Source of the DNA: Arcobacter sp. CECT 8985
GTDB lineage: Bacteria > Campylobacterota > Campylobacteria > Campylobacterales > Arcobacteraceae
Direction of reading: 5' to 3'
Assembly: GCF_004116495.1 (NCBI RefSeq)
Contig: NZ_PDKC01000016.1
Coordinates: 1 to 60,085 of the forward strand
Length of the DNA: 60,085 bases
The translations under genes and the position numbers were made by a program. The notes below the pieces were generated by a model. The model ran no database searches and was not told the DNA's origin. It saw only the letters and a list, made by a program, of their open reading frames with translations. Below, piece after piece: positions 17,535 through 26,372 of this stretch. Numbering within the stretch: position 1 is the first letter of the stretch; every line of letters starts with the position of its first letter.

Positions 17535-18284
17535 ATGAAAGAATCAAATAGTTGGAATGCAAACAAATATAAAAAACATGCAAAATTTGTATCAAATTTG
17601 GCATTAGGGGTAGTTGAATTACTAAATCCAAAAGAGGGTGAGAAAATTTTGGATTTAGGTTGTGGTGAGGGAACTTTGGCTTTAGAGATAAAAAAATCAA
17701 AAGCTGAAGTTATTGGTATAGATTTAAGTAAAGATATGGTTGAAAAAACAAAATCTAAAGGAATAATAGCAAGTGTTGGAAGTGCTACTGATTTGAGTTT
17801 TGAAAATGAGTTTGATGCAGTTTTTTCAAATGCAGTATTACATTGGGTAAAGAATAGTGAACTTGCAATTGATAAGATAAATAAAGCATTAAAAAAAGAG
17901 GGTAGGTTTGTAGCTGAATTTGGTGGCTATGGAAATATTAAGAGTCTAACTGATGCTATGCAAGAAGTTTTTGATAAGTATCCTTCCTGGGGAGAATTTA
18001 ATAATCCTTGGACTTTTTTAAGTGATACAGAGTATAAAACGCTTTTGGAAAATAATGGCTTCAGAGTAGAATATATAGAACTAATATCAAGACCAACACC
18101 AATTGATGATATCACAAATTGGTTAGATGTATTTGCAAATGGTATAACAAAAAATTTAACAGATGAGCAAAAGGTATTATTTAAAGAAGAAGTAAAAAAA
18201 ATATTAAAACCAAAACTATATAATGAAAAAGATGGGTGGATTGCTGATTATGTAAGATTAAGAGTTAAGGCTATTAAGAAGTAA
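17535..18284 (+). CDS. class I SAM-dependent methyltransferase
   Basis: The 249-residue protein has the class I methyltransferase signature KILDLGCGEGTLALEI (motif I, about residues 38-53), acidic post-I VIGIDLSKDM, and motif II-III FDAVFSNAVLHWVKN. The LHW and later sequences resemble trans-aconitate methyltransferase-like proteins (Methyltransf_11/25), but this is not enough to name the substrate. AAAAAGGA lies eight bases before the ATG. The promoter region holds the AraC-type dyad. It converges on the LprI-like gene with a hairpin between. Confidence 0.82.
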   Translation: MKESNSWNANKYKKHAKFVSNLALGVVELLNPKEGEKILDLGCGEGTLALEIKKSKAEVIGIDLSKDMVEKTKSKGIIASVGSATDLSFENEFDAVFSNAVLHWVKNSELAIDKINKALKKEGRFVAEFGGYGNIKSLTDAMQEVFDKYPSWGEFNNPWTFLSDTEYKTLLENNGFRVEYIELISRPTPIDDITNWLDVFANGITKNLTDEQKVLFKEEVKKILKPKLYNEKDGWIADYVRLRVKAIKK

Positions 18285-18304
18285 ATAGTATTCACTTCTA
18301 ATAG
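18271..18304. terminator. convergent hairpin after methyltransferase gene
   Basis: Arms CTATTAAGAAGT and ACTTCTAATAG pair with one bulged base around an 11-base loop and span both stop codons. Confidence 0.55.
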
Positions 18305-19524
18305 GTCAATATTAGTTTTAATTGATTTGTTCTTTGCTTAGTTAAATATGCTTCCCAATTTTCTTTTTTCGAAGAGGGATTTATTGTTAAAAAGAGTTTA
18401 GTATTAGCATCTCTATATTTTATCCAAATCCTTTGAACAGTTCTTATATTATCAAAGGTTATTGGATATGACATTGTATATTCTATACTTGATTTTTTTA
18501 GTTTTTTTAGAACTTTTTTGTATGTTTCATTTAATTTTTTGTCATAGTATTTTAAAGAATACTTTAATTTTGCAGTAAAACCTTTTTGTACTTTTTTTAG
18601 TAGTTTTAAATATTCGTTTTTTTGTTTAGTTTCTGAATTTATTAGAAAACTAGCTCTTCCTGAACCTCCATGTCCTTCTTCTAAAATAGCCTTTTTTTCG
18701 ATAAATTTATTTGTATATTTTAAAGCATCATTAAGTAATGTTTGATTTTCTTTTGAAAGTTTTTTTCTAAATTGTTTTATCTCTTTTGCTCTTTTTATTT
18801 GTTGTTTTTCTTCCTCTTTTTTTGCACAATATCCCATGCCCATACCACTTGTGATAAAATTGCACAAGTCAAATTTAGCAATACCATTTTGCCAGTTATT
18901 ATATGTAACTTTTACTGCTGCTTCATATTCAGCTGGTACATTTCCACCTCTTACTACTAAATCAAAAACAAGTTTTGGGTTTGCTTTTCCAAATCTTCCA
19001 TCTTTTGATGCTTCTTGGGCTAATTCCCAGATAAAATAGGGTGATGAATTTGTATCTTTTATCTTATATTTTTTTATAAATGCTTTTGCATCAAAATCAC
19101 TAGATTTTACCGCTAATTTTAAAGTTTTAACTTTATTTTTTTCATCATATAATTTTAAATTTGGATTGTTCTTTTTAGCTTCTTTATAAATTTCTAAAGC
19201 TTTTTTAGGATCTGTAAGTTCTAAGCTATTTGCCCTAAAAAGTAAGTAGTCTAATGTATAAGCTAATGCTTTTTCATGACCTTTTATTGCAGCTTGTGTA
19301 AAGTGATAAATTGTTTGTTTTTTTGTAAGTACATATTTATACGCTAGGGCAAAATGAGCTTCTGCTTCCCCTTGTTTTGCTATATCTTCATATAGCTTTT
19401 TTGCTTGTATTTTTTTACCAGCCTCATAAAGTTTGTTTGCTTTTGATAATAAAGATATTTCATTTTTTGCAAAACAAAAAGTTAATGAGAAAAATATTAA
19501 GATAAATGGGCTTAGAAGTTTCAT
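18298..19524 (-). CDS. secreted Sel1-repeat / LprI-like (DUF1311) protein
   Basis: The 408-residue protein starts with a signal peptide (LLSPFILIFFSLTFCFAK). Residues about 25-95 form Sel1/TPR-like helix pairs (ANKLYEAGKKIQAKKLYEDIAKQGEAEAHFALAYKY). The C-terminal third (about 325-400) has the pattern of LprI/DUF1311 proteins: KLNETYKKVLKKL, VQRIWIKYRDANTKLF and YLTKQRTNQL. LprI-type domains can inhibit lysozyme, but the cysteines typical of that domain are not all present here. It probably acts in the periplasm; the role is unknown. Its long central helix is rich in Lys and Glu. Confidence 0.65.
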   Translation of the reverse strand: MKLLSPFILIFFSLTFCFAKNEISLLSKANKLYEAGKKIQAKKLYEDIAKQGEAEAHFALAYKYVLTKKQTIYHFTQAAIKGHEKALAYTLDYLLFRANSLELTDPKKALEIYKEAKKNNPNLKLYDEKNKVKTLKLAVKSSDFDAKAFIKKYKIKDTNSSPYFIWELAQEASKDGRFGKANPKLVFDLVVRGGNVPAEYEAAVKVTYNNWQNGIAKFDLCNFITSGMGMGYCAKKEEEKQQIKRAKEIKQFRKKLSKENQTLLNDALKYTNKFIEKKAILEEGHGGSGRASFLINSETKQKNEYLKLLKKVQKGFTAKLKYSLKYYDKKLNETYKKVLKKLKKSSIEYTMSYPITFDNIRTVQRIWIKYRDANTKLFLTINPSSKKENWEAYLTKQRTNQLKLILTY

Positions 19525-19605
19525 TATAATTCTTTTTAAATAATTATATATTCTTATAATTTAATATATACTTTTTCATGAAGAATTTACTAGTAGGAAA
19601 TTTTC

Positions 19606-20433
19606 CTACCAGTTATTATTTATTAGGTTTTGTTCTTTCATTGTTTGAGTTAATAATTCATAACCTTTTAATTCTTTATGTGTTGTTTTAACCCATTTAT
19701 TTAAACCTTCCATTTGCATCATTTTTTTTATGATCGGTTCATTTGAATCTTGAGCAAGCATCATTTCTGTAAAAACTTTTTGAATATTATTATCTAGACT
19801 ATCTAAAACAGTAAAATTACAATGACAATAACCTTCACTTGTATAAAAAGATTCTATTTCATCACTTGGAAACATTCCTTGTTCAATCATTCTAACCCAG
19901 GTGCTAATTCCTATTGCTCCTGCATCTACTTTATCATTTAAAATTACTTCTAATATATCAAATTCGCTTTTTCCTGTATCCCCATGTTTCCCTAAGTCTG
20001 AATTAAATCTTACAATTTTTACATCATTAATATTCTCTAATTCTTTTTCTAAAAATTTGTATGGAAGTATTGCTGCTTGTGCAGAATCAGCACTTCCTAA
20101 TGCAAATTTTTTCCCTTTTAAATCTTTAATTGATTTTATATTACTATTTGATTTTGTAATAAATACTGATTTAAAATCAATATCTGTATCTCTCATAAGT
20201 AAAGCTTTTACTTTACCATTGCTTTGTTCATGACATCTTACCCAAGCTACATTTGTATTCCAAGCTATATCAATTTTCCCTGATAATAAATACTCAACTT
20301 GAGCTTCATAATTAGAAAACATAACATAGTCAAGTCTAACACCTCTATCGTTAAAATAGTCTCTTATAATATCCCAAATTGGTAATACTTTTGGATCATA
20401 AGCAACTGCTCCTAGCATAATTGTTTTTTGCAT
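19606..20433 (-). CDS. cytoplasmic PhnD-like substrate-binding-fold protein
   Basis: The 275-residue protein has the PhnD/SsuA/transferrin binding-protein fold: GAVAYDPKVLPIWDIIRDYF, LLSGKIDIAWNTNVAWVR, SIKDLKGKKFALGSADSAQAAILPYKFL and DAGAIGISTWVRM. Unlike normal binding proteins it has no signal peptide or lipobox. The ATG at 20433 follows AAGGAG, and only 11 bases separate it from the preceding stop codon, so an exported N-terminus is not possible. It is the last of three genes after the flavoprotein and the ferritin-like protein. I infer an intracellular ligand-binding or enzymatic role in that operon. A weak hairpin (GTAGGAAA) follows at about 19590-19607. Confidence 0.75.
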   Translation of the reverse strand: MQKTIMLGAVAYDPKVLPIWDIIRDYFNDRGVRLDYVMFSNYEAQVEYLLSGKIDIAWNTNVAWVRCHEQSNGKVKALLMRDTDIDFKSVFITKSNSNIKSIKDLKGKKFALGSADSAQAAILPYKFLEKELENINDVKIVRFNSDLGKHGDTGKSEFDILEVILNDKVDAGAIGISTWVRMIEQGMFPSDEIESFYTSEGYCHCNFTVLDSLDNNIQKVFTEMMLAQDSNEPIIKKMMQMEGLNKWVKTTHKELKGYELLTQTMKEQNLINNNW

Positions 20434-20444
20434 CTATTTTCTCC

Positions 20445-21572
20445 TTATGGAATAGGTTGATCAGTTAAAGCTTTTCCTAACCAAGTTGAAAGTACATCTG
20501 TACTTGGTGCCATGACTTGAGCTGCAAATGCATCTCTTAAAAGTCTTTCAATTTTTATTCTTTTTGCATAGGCAGTTCCACCACCTATTTTCATAGCTAA
20601 AGTACATACATCAACTGCAACTTCTGATGCGTTTAATCTTGCAGAAATTATTTGAGCTAATGCATCTTCTTGTCCTGTTGCTCCACTTTTTGCTGCTGCT
20701 AAAGTGAAATGTTTAGCGCTTGTAGCTTTAGTATATATTTTAGAAATATGATTTTGTACAGTTGGTATATTACTAAGAGTTGTATTATCTGGATATTTTC
20801 TATTTTTTGCATAATCAATTATTGTATTGCATGCATTAAGTGCTACACCACTATAAACAGCACTTAATCCCAAAATAAAAAATGGTCCAACAGTATTAAA
20901 TATTTGTTCTTCTGCACTACCAGCTTCACCTAATCTATATTCACTACCAATTTGAACATTCTCAAGAAACATAGGCATTGAAGCATTTCCTCTCATTCCT
21001 AAACCATCCCAATTTGATTCTTGATAACTTACTCCCATTAAATCTTTATGTACTAGCCAATTATCTAGTCCTTCAGTATCAATACTATTTGCATCAATAA
21101 GACAATAATCCGCATATAAAGCAGAAGTAACAAAACTTTTTTTACCATTTAAAATATATTTATTATCTTTTTTAGTTACTTCTAATTCTGGTTGATAAAA
21201 ATGTGTTCCTGAACCACTTTCACTATATGCTAATGCAAGAAGTATTTCTCCATTTGCAATTTTTGGAAGAAATTTTTGTTTTAGTTCTTCACTTCCATGT
21301 GTTACAATGCAATTTGTTGCAACATTATGCATCATATAACAAAGTGCAGTTGTTGCACAAGTAGAAGCAAAAGCTAATACAGTTTGAGCATGTTCTTCCA
21401 ATGATAAACCCATTCCTCCATACTCTTTGGGTACTAAAAGAGCAGTTATTCTCTCTTTTTTTAAAGCATCAAAACTTTCTTTTGGAAAAGTTGCATTTTT
21501 ATCTACATCTGTAGTATAAGGTTCAATATGTTTTTTTGCAAATTCCTGCATTTTATTATAAATATTATCCAT
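20445..21572 (-). CDS. acyl-CoA-dehydrogenase-fold flavoprotein
   Basis: The 375-residue protein has the acyl-CoA dehydrogenase fold throughout: N-terminal helical domain with LLVPKEYGGMGLSLEEHAQ, the FAD-binding ALAYSESGSGTHF, beta-domain WDGLGMRGNASMPM, and C-terminal helices ending RLLRDAFAAQVMAPSTDVL. The last motif is where true dehydrogenases have YEGTxEI with the catalytic Glu; here Ala-Pro replaces Glu-Gly, so ordinary acyl-CoA dehydrogenation is unlikely. Flavin monooxygenases of this fold (DszC-like) also lack that Glu. It is the middle gene between the ferritin-like and PhnD-like genes, 12 and 11 bases away, so all three form one operon. Confidence 0.8.
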   Translation of the reverse strand: MDNIYNKMQEFAKKHIEPYTTDVDKNATFPKESFDALKKERITALLVPKEYGGMGLSLEEHAQTVLAFASTCATTALCYMMHNVATNCIVTHGSEELKQKFLPKIANGEILLALAYSESGSGTHFYQPELEVTKKDNKYILNGKKSFVTSALYADYCLIDANSIDTEGLDNWLVHKDLMGVSYQESNWDGLGMRGNASMPMFLENVQIGSEYRLGEAGSAEEQIFNTVGPFFILGLSAVYSGVALNACNTIIDYAKNRKYPDNTTLSNIPTVQNHISKIYTKATSAKHFTLAAAKSGATGQEDALAQIISARLNASEVAVDVCTLAMKIGGGTAYAKRIKIERLLRDAFAAQVMAPSTDVLSTWLGKALTDQPIP

Positions 21573-21584
21573 CTGAATTTTTTC

Positions 21585-22835
21585 CTACATAAAATTTGGT
21601 GTATGTGCTTTGGAGATATCATTTGCTAAATCTTCATCCATACCTATATCAATAAGTCTTTTAATTCTATTTTTATTCATTGTCTTTTTTAGTTCTTCTA
21701 CTAGGTCAAAACCTCTTTTGTAGTCATCTGGTTCATCACTTCCTCCTGCCAAGATAGCAAGTGATTCTAAAAGCATTGTTGATTCTGTATTTAATTCATC
21801 CATAAACTCTTTTCTTTTAAATGCCGTGTTTTTTAAAGAGTTTATTCTATATGGATTTTGTTCAATAGCAGATCTTACATGTTCCATACCATATGCTACA
21901 TGTCTCATCTCATCTCTTTTTGCTAATTTTATAAGTTTTTTTGTTGCCTCATCTGGCATATACTTTTCTAAAAAACTTAATAAATCAACAAATGTTCCTT
22001 CACCCATAACATGAAGTAAAAAAGAACTTTTTATATAATCCTCTTCTTTAAAAAGAGAGTATAATGAGCGTTGAGTTACTTCACTAGAGTATTGAAATCC
22101 ACCTCCATTTGCATTTGCTCTTTTTGTAAAAACTTCTATATGTCTTGCTTCATCATTCATTAAAGATGATAAAAAAAGTGGAACTTCCATGTAATATGGA
22201 TTGATTTTACTAATAAATTTACCAGGAATGTATAACGCAGAAAATTCATTTTCTACTAGATATGTCATGATTTGGCATATTGCTTTTTCTAATATTGGAT
22301 CAAGATTTGGAATCTCATTCCATGCAATATCTGTTGTTGCGTTCCATTGTAAATTTTTACCTTCTTCATAAAGTATAGAAACAGGATCTGACCATATAAG
22401 TTCTTTATGGGAAAGTTCAAAATTATAATGAGGTGAACCTTCTTGTGTAACTATTCCTCTAGTTAAAAGACCATTATCTATTGGGGCTTTATCTAATATT
22501 TCTTCACTCAAATTTAAATCTTTCAATTTTGGATTTGATGTTTCAATACCTTTCATCTTTTTATTCCAAGATGCTGATGATGAAAAACTATTTTTTGTGA
22601 TTTTTTGTATTTTGTAAGAGTATTGTTGTTTTAAAACTTCTCTTCCTAAATATAAATGTCCTTTTATTTTTGCCCAACCTCTAAGTTCTGTTTCAATGTT
22701 TGGATTTAAAGAAATGATTTCGATGATTTCATAAGTATTTGAAACTAAAAATGCATTTTCTAGTTTTAAAAATAGTGCTTGGGAAGGCTTTAAATGACCT
22801 GTAAAAATAGATATACAATGATTTTGATTATTCAA
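21585..22835 (-). CDS. TusA-like domain fused to ferritin-like di-iron protein
   Basis: Two domains are visible. Residues about 1-75 look like a TusA/SirA domain (FTGHLKPSQALFLKLENAF, NPNIETELRGWAKIKGHLYLG), but the sulfur-carrying Cys of the GxxCPxP motif is Lys and the second Pro is Gln. The remainder is helical with a complete di-iron ligand set: Glu in VENEFSA, EARH, Glu in HVMGEGTF and DEMRH, the E-ExxH-E-ExxH order of ferritin-like oxidases. I choose the TTG at 22835 (MNNQNH), six bases after GGAG, giving 416 residues; an ATG at 22868 adds 11 residues but has no ribosome binding site. It is the first gene of the trio. Confidence 0.75.
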   Translation of the reverse strand: MNNQNHCISIFTGHLKPSQALFLKLENAFLVSNTYEIIEIISLNPNIETELRGWAKIKGHLYLGREVLKQQYSYKIQKITKNSFSSSASWNKKMKGIETSNPKLKDLNLSEEILDKAPIDNGLLTRGIVTQEGSPHYNFELSHKELIWSDPVSILYEEGKNLQWNATTDIAWNEIPNLDPILEKAICQIMTYLVENEFSALYIPGKFISKINPYYMEVPLFLSSLMNDEARHIEVFTKRANANGGGFQYSSEVTQRSLYSLFKEEDYIKSSFLLHVMGEGTFVDLLSFLEKYMPDEATKKLIKLAKRDEMRHVAYGMEHVRSAIEQNPYRINSLKNTAFKRKEFMDELNTESTMLLESLAILAGGSDEPDDYKRGFDLVEELKKTMNKNRIKRLIDIGMDEDLANDISKAHTPNFM

Positions 22836-22950
22836 AAGTATCTCCAAAACTAAAATAATTTTGGCCATCTAATAAATTAATAACTTAATGATGGAATCTC
22901 ATCCTGAGATCTGATTTTGTCATTTTATCGTAACAATTTTAAAATGTAGA

Positions 22951-24786
22951 TTATTTTATAGGAATACTTAATATAAATTTTGCACCTTTTAATTTAAGCT
23001 TATTATAAGAGTATTCTATATTTTTAGCTGTTAATGTTCCATTCATATGTTTTGTAATCATCTCTTTAGACATGTATAATCCAATTCCTGTACCATTTTT
23101 ATTACTCTTTGTTGTAAAATATGGATTGAAAATCTTATTAATAATATTTTCTGGTATTCCATCTGCATTATCTGTAATTTCTAAAATTATTTCATTTGTT
23201 TCTTTATTGACCTTTGAATCAAAGAAAATATATTTGTTTTGTTTATTTTTCTCCTCTAGTGCATCAATGCAGTTATTTATAATATTTATTATAACTTGGA
23301 TAAATTCATTTTTTAGACCAAATATTTTAATTTTTTGTAGATTCTTTATAATAGATATATCTCTATTTTTAATTTTTGATTGAGTCAAAAACAGAACCTT
23401 TTCTATACACTCTTCTATATCAAAATAAGTTAATTTTTTATCAGGTTTAAAATAATTTCTAAAATCTTCAATTGTTTGATTTAAATGATTTACAGAATTA
23501 GTTATTCTATTAATAGCTTCATCTAAAAACTCATCATCTAATATTTCAAACTCTTTTTTTACTTTTATTCCTGTTGCACTTGATGAAATAACAGAAAGAG
23601 GTTGTCTCCATTGATGCGCAATATTTTCAAGCATTTCTCCCATTGCAGCCATTTTTGATTGTTGTTCTATCATTTTATTTTTACTATCTAGTTCTTCGTT
23701 CATCTTTTTTATATCTGTTATATCCATAAATATTCCAAGAACACCAATAATTTCGCCTTTTGTATTTGTCAATGGAACTTTTGATGTAAGTATATCTAAT
23801 CTTCTTTTGTCATGTGTAAGTATGCTCTCTTCAATTTGAAGTATTTTTTCTCCAGTTTTTAAAATATGTTTATCATCTTTTCTATATTGAAGTACATCTT
23901 TTGGAGCCCAAGGTAATTTAAAATCGGATTTTCCAATTATTTGTTGTTTAACTCTAAGTCCTGCTAAATTTAAGAAGTATTTATTCCCTCCTAAATATTT
24001 GAAATTAGTATTTTTCCAAAAAATTGCAATAGGAATGGAATCAATGATATTATCTAAAAGCAATTTACTCTCTTGAGATTCTTGAATTTTTTCATATAAA
24101 TCATCTTGTGATTTAATTAGTTTATTTTCAATATTAGATATTTTTTTATTTAATATGAAAATTGTAAATATAACAATGACAAGAATAAATAAACTAAATA
24201 CGACAGAATATATTTTTGTTTGTTCTATTTGCTCTTTTATTATTTTTTTATCAATTCTATCCATCTGTTTAAATTCATTAAAAATAAAGTTTTCATATTG
24301 AAGTAGAAACTCAATTTTTCTTGTTAATGATAAAATTGTTTTATAAAGTTTACTATTTACATCTTGTATAAAAAGTTCACCTTGAAGCATTAAAATAGAT
24401 CTTTTATGTAAATTATATGGTTGCAAAATATCTTCATTTAGTATAGTTTTTATTTGTTCAATCTCTTTTTTTGAGATATACCAAAGTTTATGAATTCTTT
24501 CTCTTTGCTCTTTTGTTATTGTTTTTATGTGATCATCAAAGTTTTTAATTGAGCTTATCCAAATTATTTTTTTATCTTCAAGATGAAGTGTTGATAATAA
24601 ATTTTCTGTATTCATTTTTAATTCTAAAAATGAATTTTTTGTATTTGAAAGATTAGTTAATGTATTATTTAAAGTTTCAACTTTCTTTAAAAAGAAAAAT
24701 AAAACAATAGTACTTAATAAAAGACCAATAATAAGTATTATAAAGCTATATAATGTAAAATCTTTTATTTTTTTATTATTAGTCAT
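22951..24786 (-). CDS. membrane PAS sensor histidine kinase
   Basis: The 611-residue protein has a transmembrane helix at about 12-32, a helical periplasmic domain of about 160 residues, a second helix at about 195-213, a PAS domain (about 245-365, with NTNFKYLGGNKYFLNLAG and GVLGIFMDITD), a His box with His391 in ENIAHQWRQPLS and an HATPase domain (N box INNCIDALEEK, DNADGIPE, FTTKSNKNGTGIGLYMSK). It autophosphorylates on His391. Its start overlaps the end of the solute-binding lipoprotein gene by eight bases, so the two are translationally coupled. No response regulator gene is adjacent. Confidence 0.88.
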   Translation of the reverse strand: MTNNKKIKDFTLYSFIILIIGLLLSTIVLFFFLKKVETLNNTLTNLSNTKNSFLELKMNTENLLSTLHLEDKKIIWISSIKNFDDHIKTITKEQRERIHKLWYISKKEIEQIKTILNEDILQPYNLHKRSILMLQGELFIQDVNSKLYKTILSLTRKIEFLLQYENFIFNEFKQMDRIDKKIIKEQIEQTKIYSVVFSLFILVIVIFTIFILNKKISNIENKLIKSQDDLYEKIQESQESKLLLDNIIDSIPIAIFWKNTNFKYLGGNKYFLNLAGLRVKQQIIGKSDFKLPWAPKDVLQYRKDDKHILKTGEKILQIEESILTHDKRRLDILTSKVPLTNTKGEIIGVLGIFMDITDIKKMNEELDSKNKMIEQQSKMAAMGEMLENIAHQWRQPLSVISSSATGIKVKKEFEILDDEFLDEAINRITNSVNHLNQTIEDFRNYFKPDKKLTYFDIEECIEKVLFLTQSKIKNRDISIIKNLQKIKIFGLKNEFIQVIINIINNCIDALEEKNKQNKYIFFDSKVNKETNEIILEITDNADGIPENIINKIFNPYFTTKSNKNGTGIGLYMSKEMITKHMNGTLTAKNIEYSYNKLKLKGAKFILSIPIK

Positions 24787-26248
24787 TAATTGATTCCTTA
24801 TATAACATAATTTGTTTATTACGTCCTATTTCATCAGTGATTTTTTCCCATTGTTTAGCAATATTATCTAAAGCTTCTTTAGGTGTTAATTCTTTTATTA
24901 TTGCTTTGTGTAAATATTTATTCATTACTTGATAATAACGATCTGCACCATCAATTTTTATATCTGTAATTACATTTTTATTTGAAAATGAGTCTTTAAT
25001 AGTTTTTAAATATGCTTTTGCTTCATCTTCTGTAAAACCACTATCTTCCCATTCTTTATAAGAATTTGGTTCTAAGTGAGATATTCTTGATGGATTTACA
25101 CCACTCCAACTTTTGGATATAAGTTTTTCTGTTAACTCTTTAGATGACATTTTAGCAGCAAATTCAAGTGCAAGTTTTTTATTTTTTGAGTTCTTATTTA
25201 TTACGATTATCCAGTTTCCTGTTAATGCTGTTACTCTATTAAATTTATTTTCCCATTTTTTTGTAATAGAGTTATATACTTTATTACTTCCTGGTAAGAC
25301 TGCATATCCAACTTTTCCTTTTACAACAGATTCTTTTGCATTTTGTGCCATAATACCAATATCTCCCCAATCTATTGCTAAAGCCACATCTCCTGCTATA
25401 AAACTTTGTCTTACTTCAAAAGGAGAATAGTTTACTATTTGTTTGGGAGCAAATTTCATAATATCAATATATTCTTTTAAAGCTTTTACAAAAGCAGGAT
25501 TGTTTATTCTTGGTTTAAGAGTATTTTTGTCAAAGTAAAATGCTTTATCTGAAGGATATTTTGCATATGCTGCTGCTCTTGTAAAGAATAGTAAAGTAGT
25601 CCCATAATTAGGAACTCTACTTCCTACTAATCCATGTTCGATTTTACCATCATTATCCCAATCCCAATCATTGAAAAATTCAGCAATATCTCTATATTCG
25701 TCCCATGTATTAGGAGCTTTTAATTCATAATGATATATATTTTTGAATTTTTGTTTATATAGCTTATTTTGAAATATATCTTTTCTATAATATACTACTA
25801 CATTATCCCCATCGTATGGTAAAAAATAACATTTATTATTCCAATTATATATATTTTCTTTATATAATGGTAATACATCATTCCAATCAATTTTATCTTT
25901 TACCCATTTTGGAATTTCTAATGCATTATGATTAGCTAATATTGCTCCTGCCCATGAAGAAAATAAAAAATATACATCATAATTGATATCTTTATCTTTT
26001 AGTGATTCTTTTATTTTTGGAATAGTATCATCCCAACTTGGAGTAATAACTCGAATGGTAATATTTTTTTGTTTAGACATTTTTTTTGCTTCCATTTTTA
26101 CTGGATCGCTAATTAATCCACCTAAATGGGGTACTATAACAGTAATAGGAGTATTATTTACTTCTTGTTTTTGTTTTGAATCTCTTTTTTCACATGAAGT
26201 TAAAGAAACTATAATTATGAAAAAAAAACATATTTTTATAATGTTCAT
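24779..26248 (-). CDS. extracellular solute-binding lipoprotein (family 1)
   Basis: The 489-residue protein has a lipoprotein signal peptide with lipobox LTSC (Cys19) and the fold of family 1 solute-binding proteins (sugar, glycerol-phosphate, oligosaccharide): YFLPYDGDNVVVYYRKDIF, APNTWDEYRDIAEFFND, FIAGDVALAIDWGDIGIM and GNWIIVINKNSKNKKLALEFAAKM. No ABC permease or ATPase lies near it. It is instead coupled to a membrane histidine kinase, overlapping by eight bases. I infer that it is a periplasmic ligand receptor for that kinase rather than a transport subunit; the ligand is unknown. Confidence 0.85.
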   Translation of the reverse strand: MNIIKICFFFIIIVSLTSCEKRDSKQKQEVNNTPITVIVPHLGGLISDPVKMEAKKMSKQKNITIRVITPSWDDTIPKIKESLKDKDINYDVYFLFSSWAGAILANHNALEIPKWVKDKIDWNDVLPLYKENIYNWNNKCYFLPYDGDNVVVYYRKDIFQNKLYKQKFKNIYHYELKAPNTWDEYRDIAEFFNDWDWDNDGKIEHGLVGSRVPNYGTTLLFFTRAAAYAKYPSDKAFYFDKNTLKPRINNPAFVKALKEYIDIMKFAPKQIVNYSPFEVRQSFIAGDVALAIDWGDIGIMAQNAKESVVKGKVGYAVLPGSNKVYNSITKKWENKFNRVTALTGNWIIVINKNSKNKKLALEFAAKMSSKELTEKLISKSWSGVNPSRISHLEPNSYKEWEDSGFTEDEAKAYLKTIKDSFSNKNVITDIKIDGADRYYQVMNKYLHKAIIKELTPKEALDNIAKQWEKITDEIGRNKQIMLYKESIND

Positions 26249-26372
26249 AATAACTCCTATATTTAGGCTATTACATAAATTTTACAGTTTAATTGCTTAA
26301 TTTTTTTAATATAAGAATTAATAATAATTGTTTTTAATAATAAAAAAATTTAAATTCACAAAAAAATCATAT

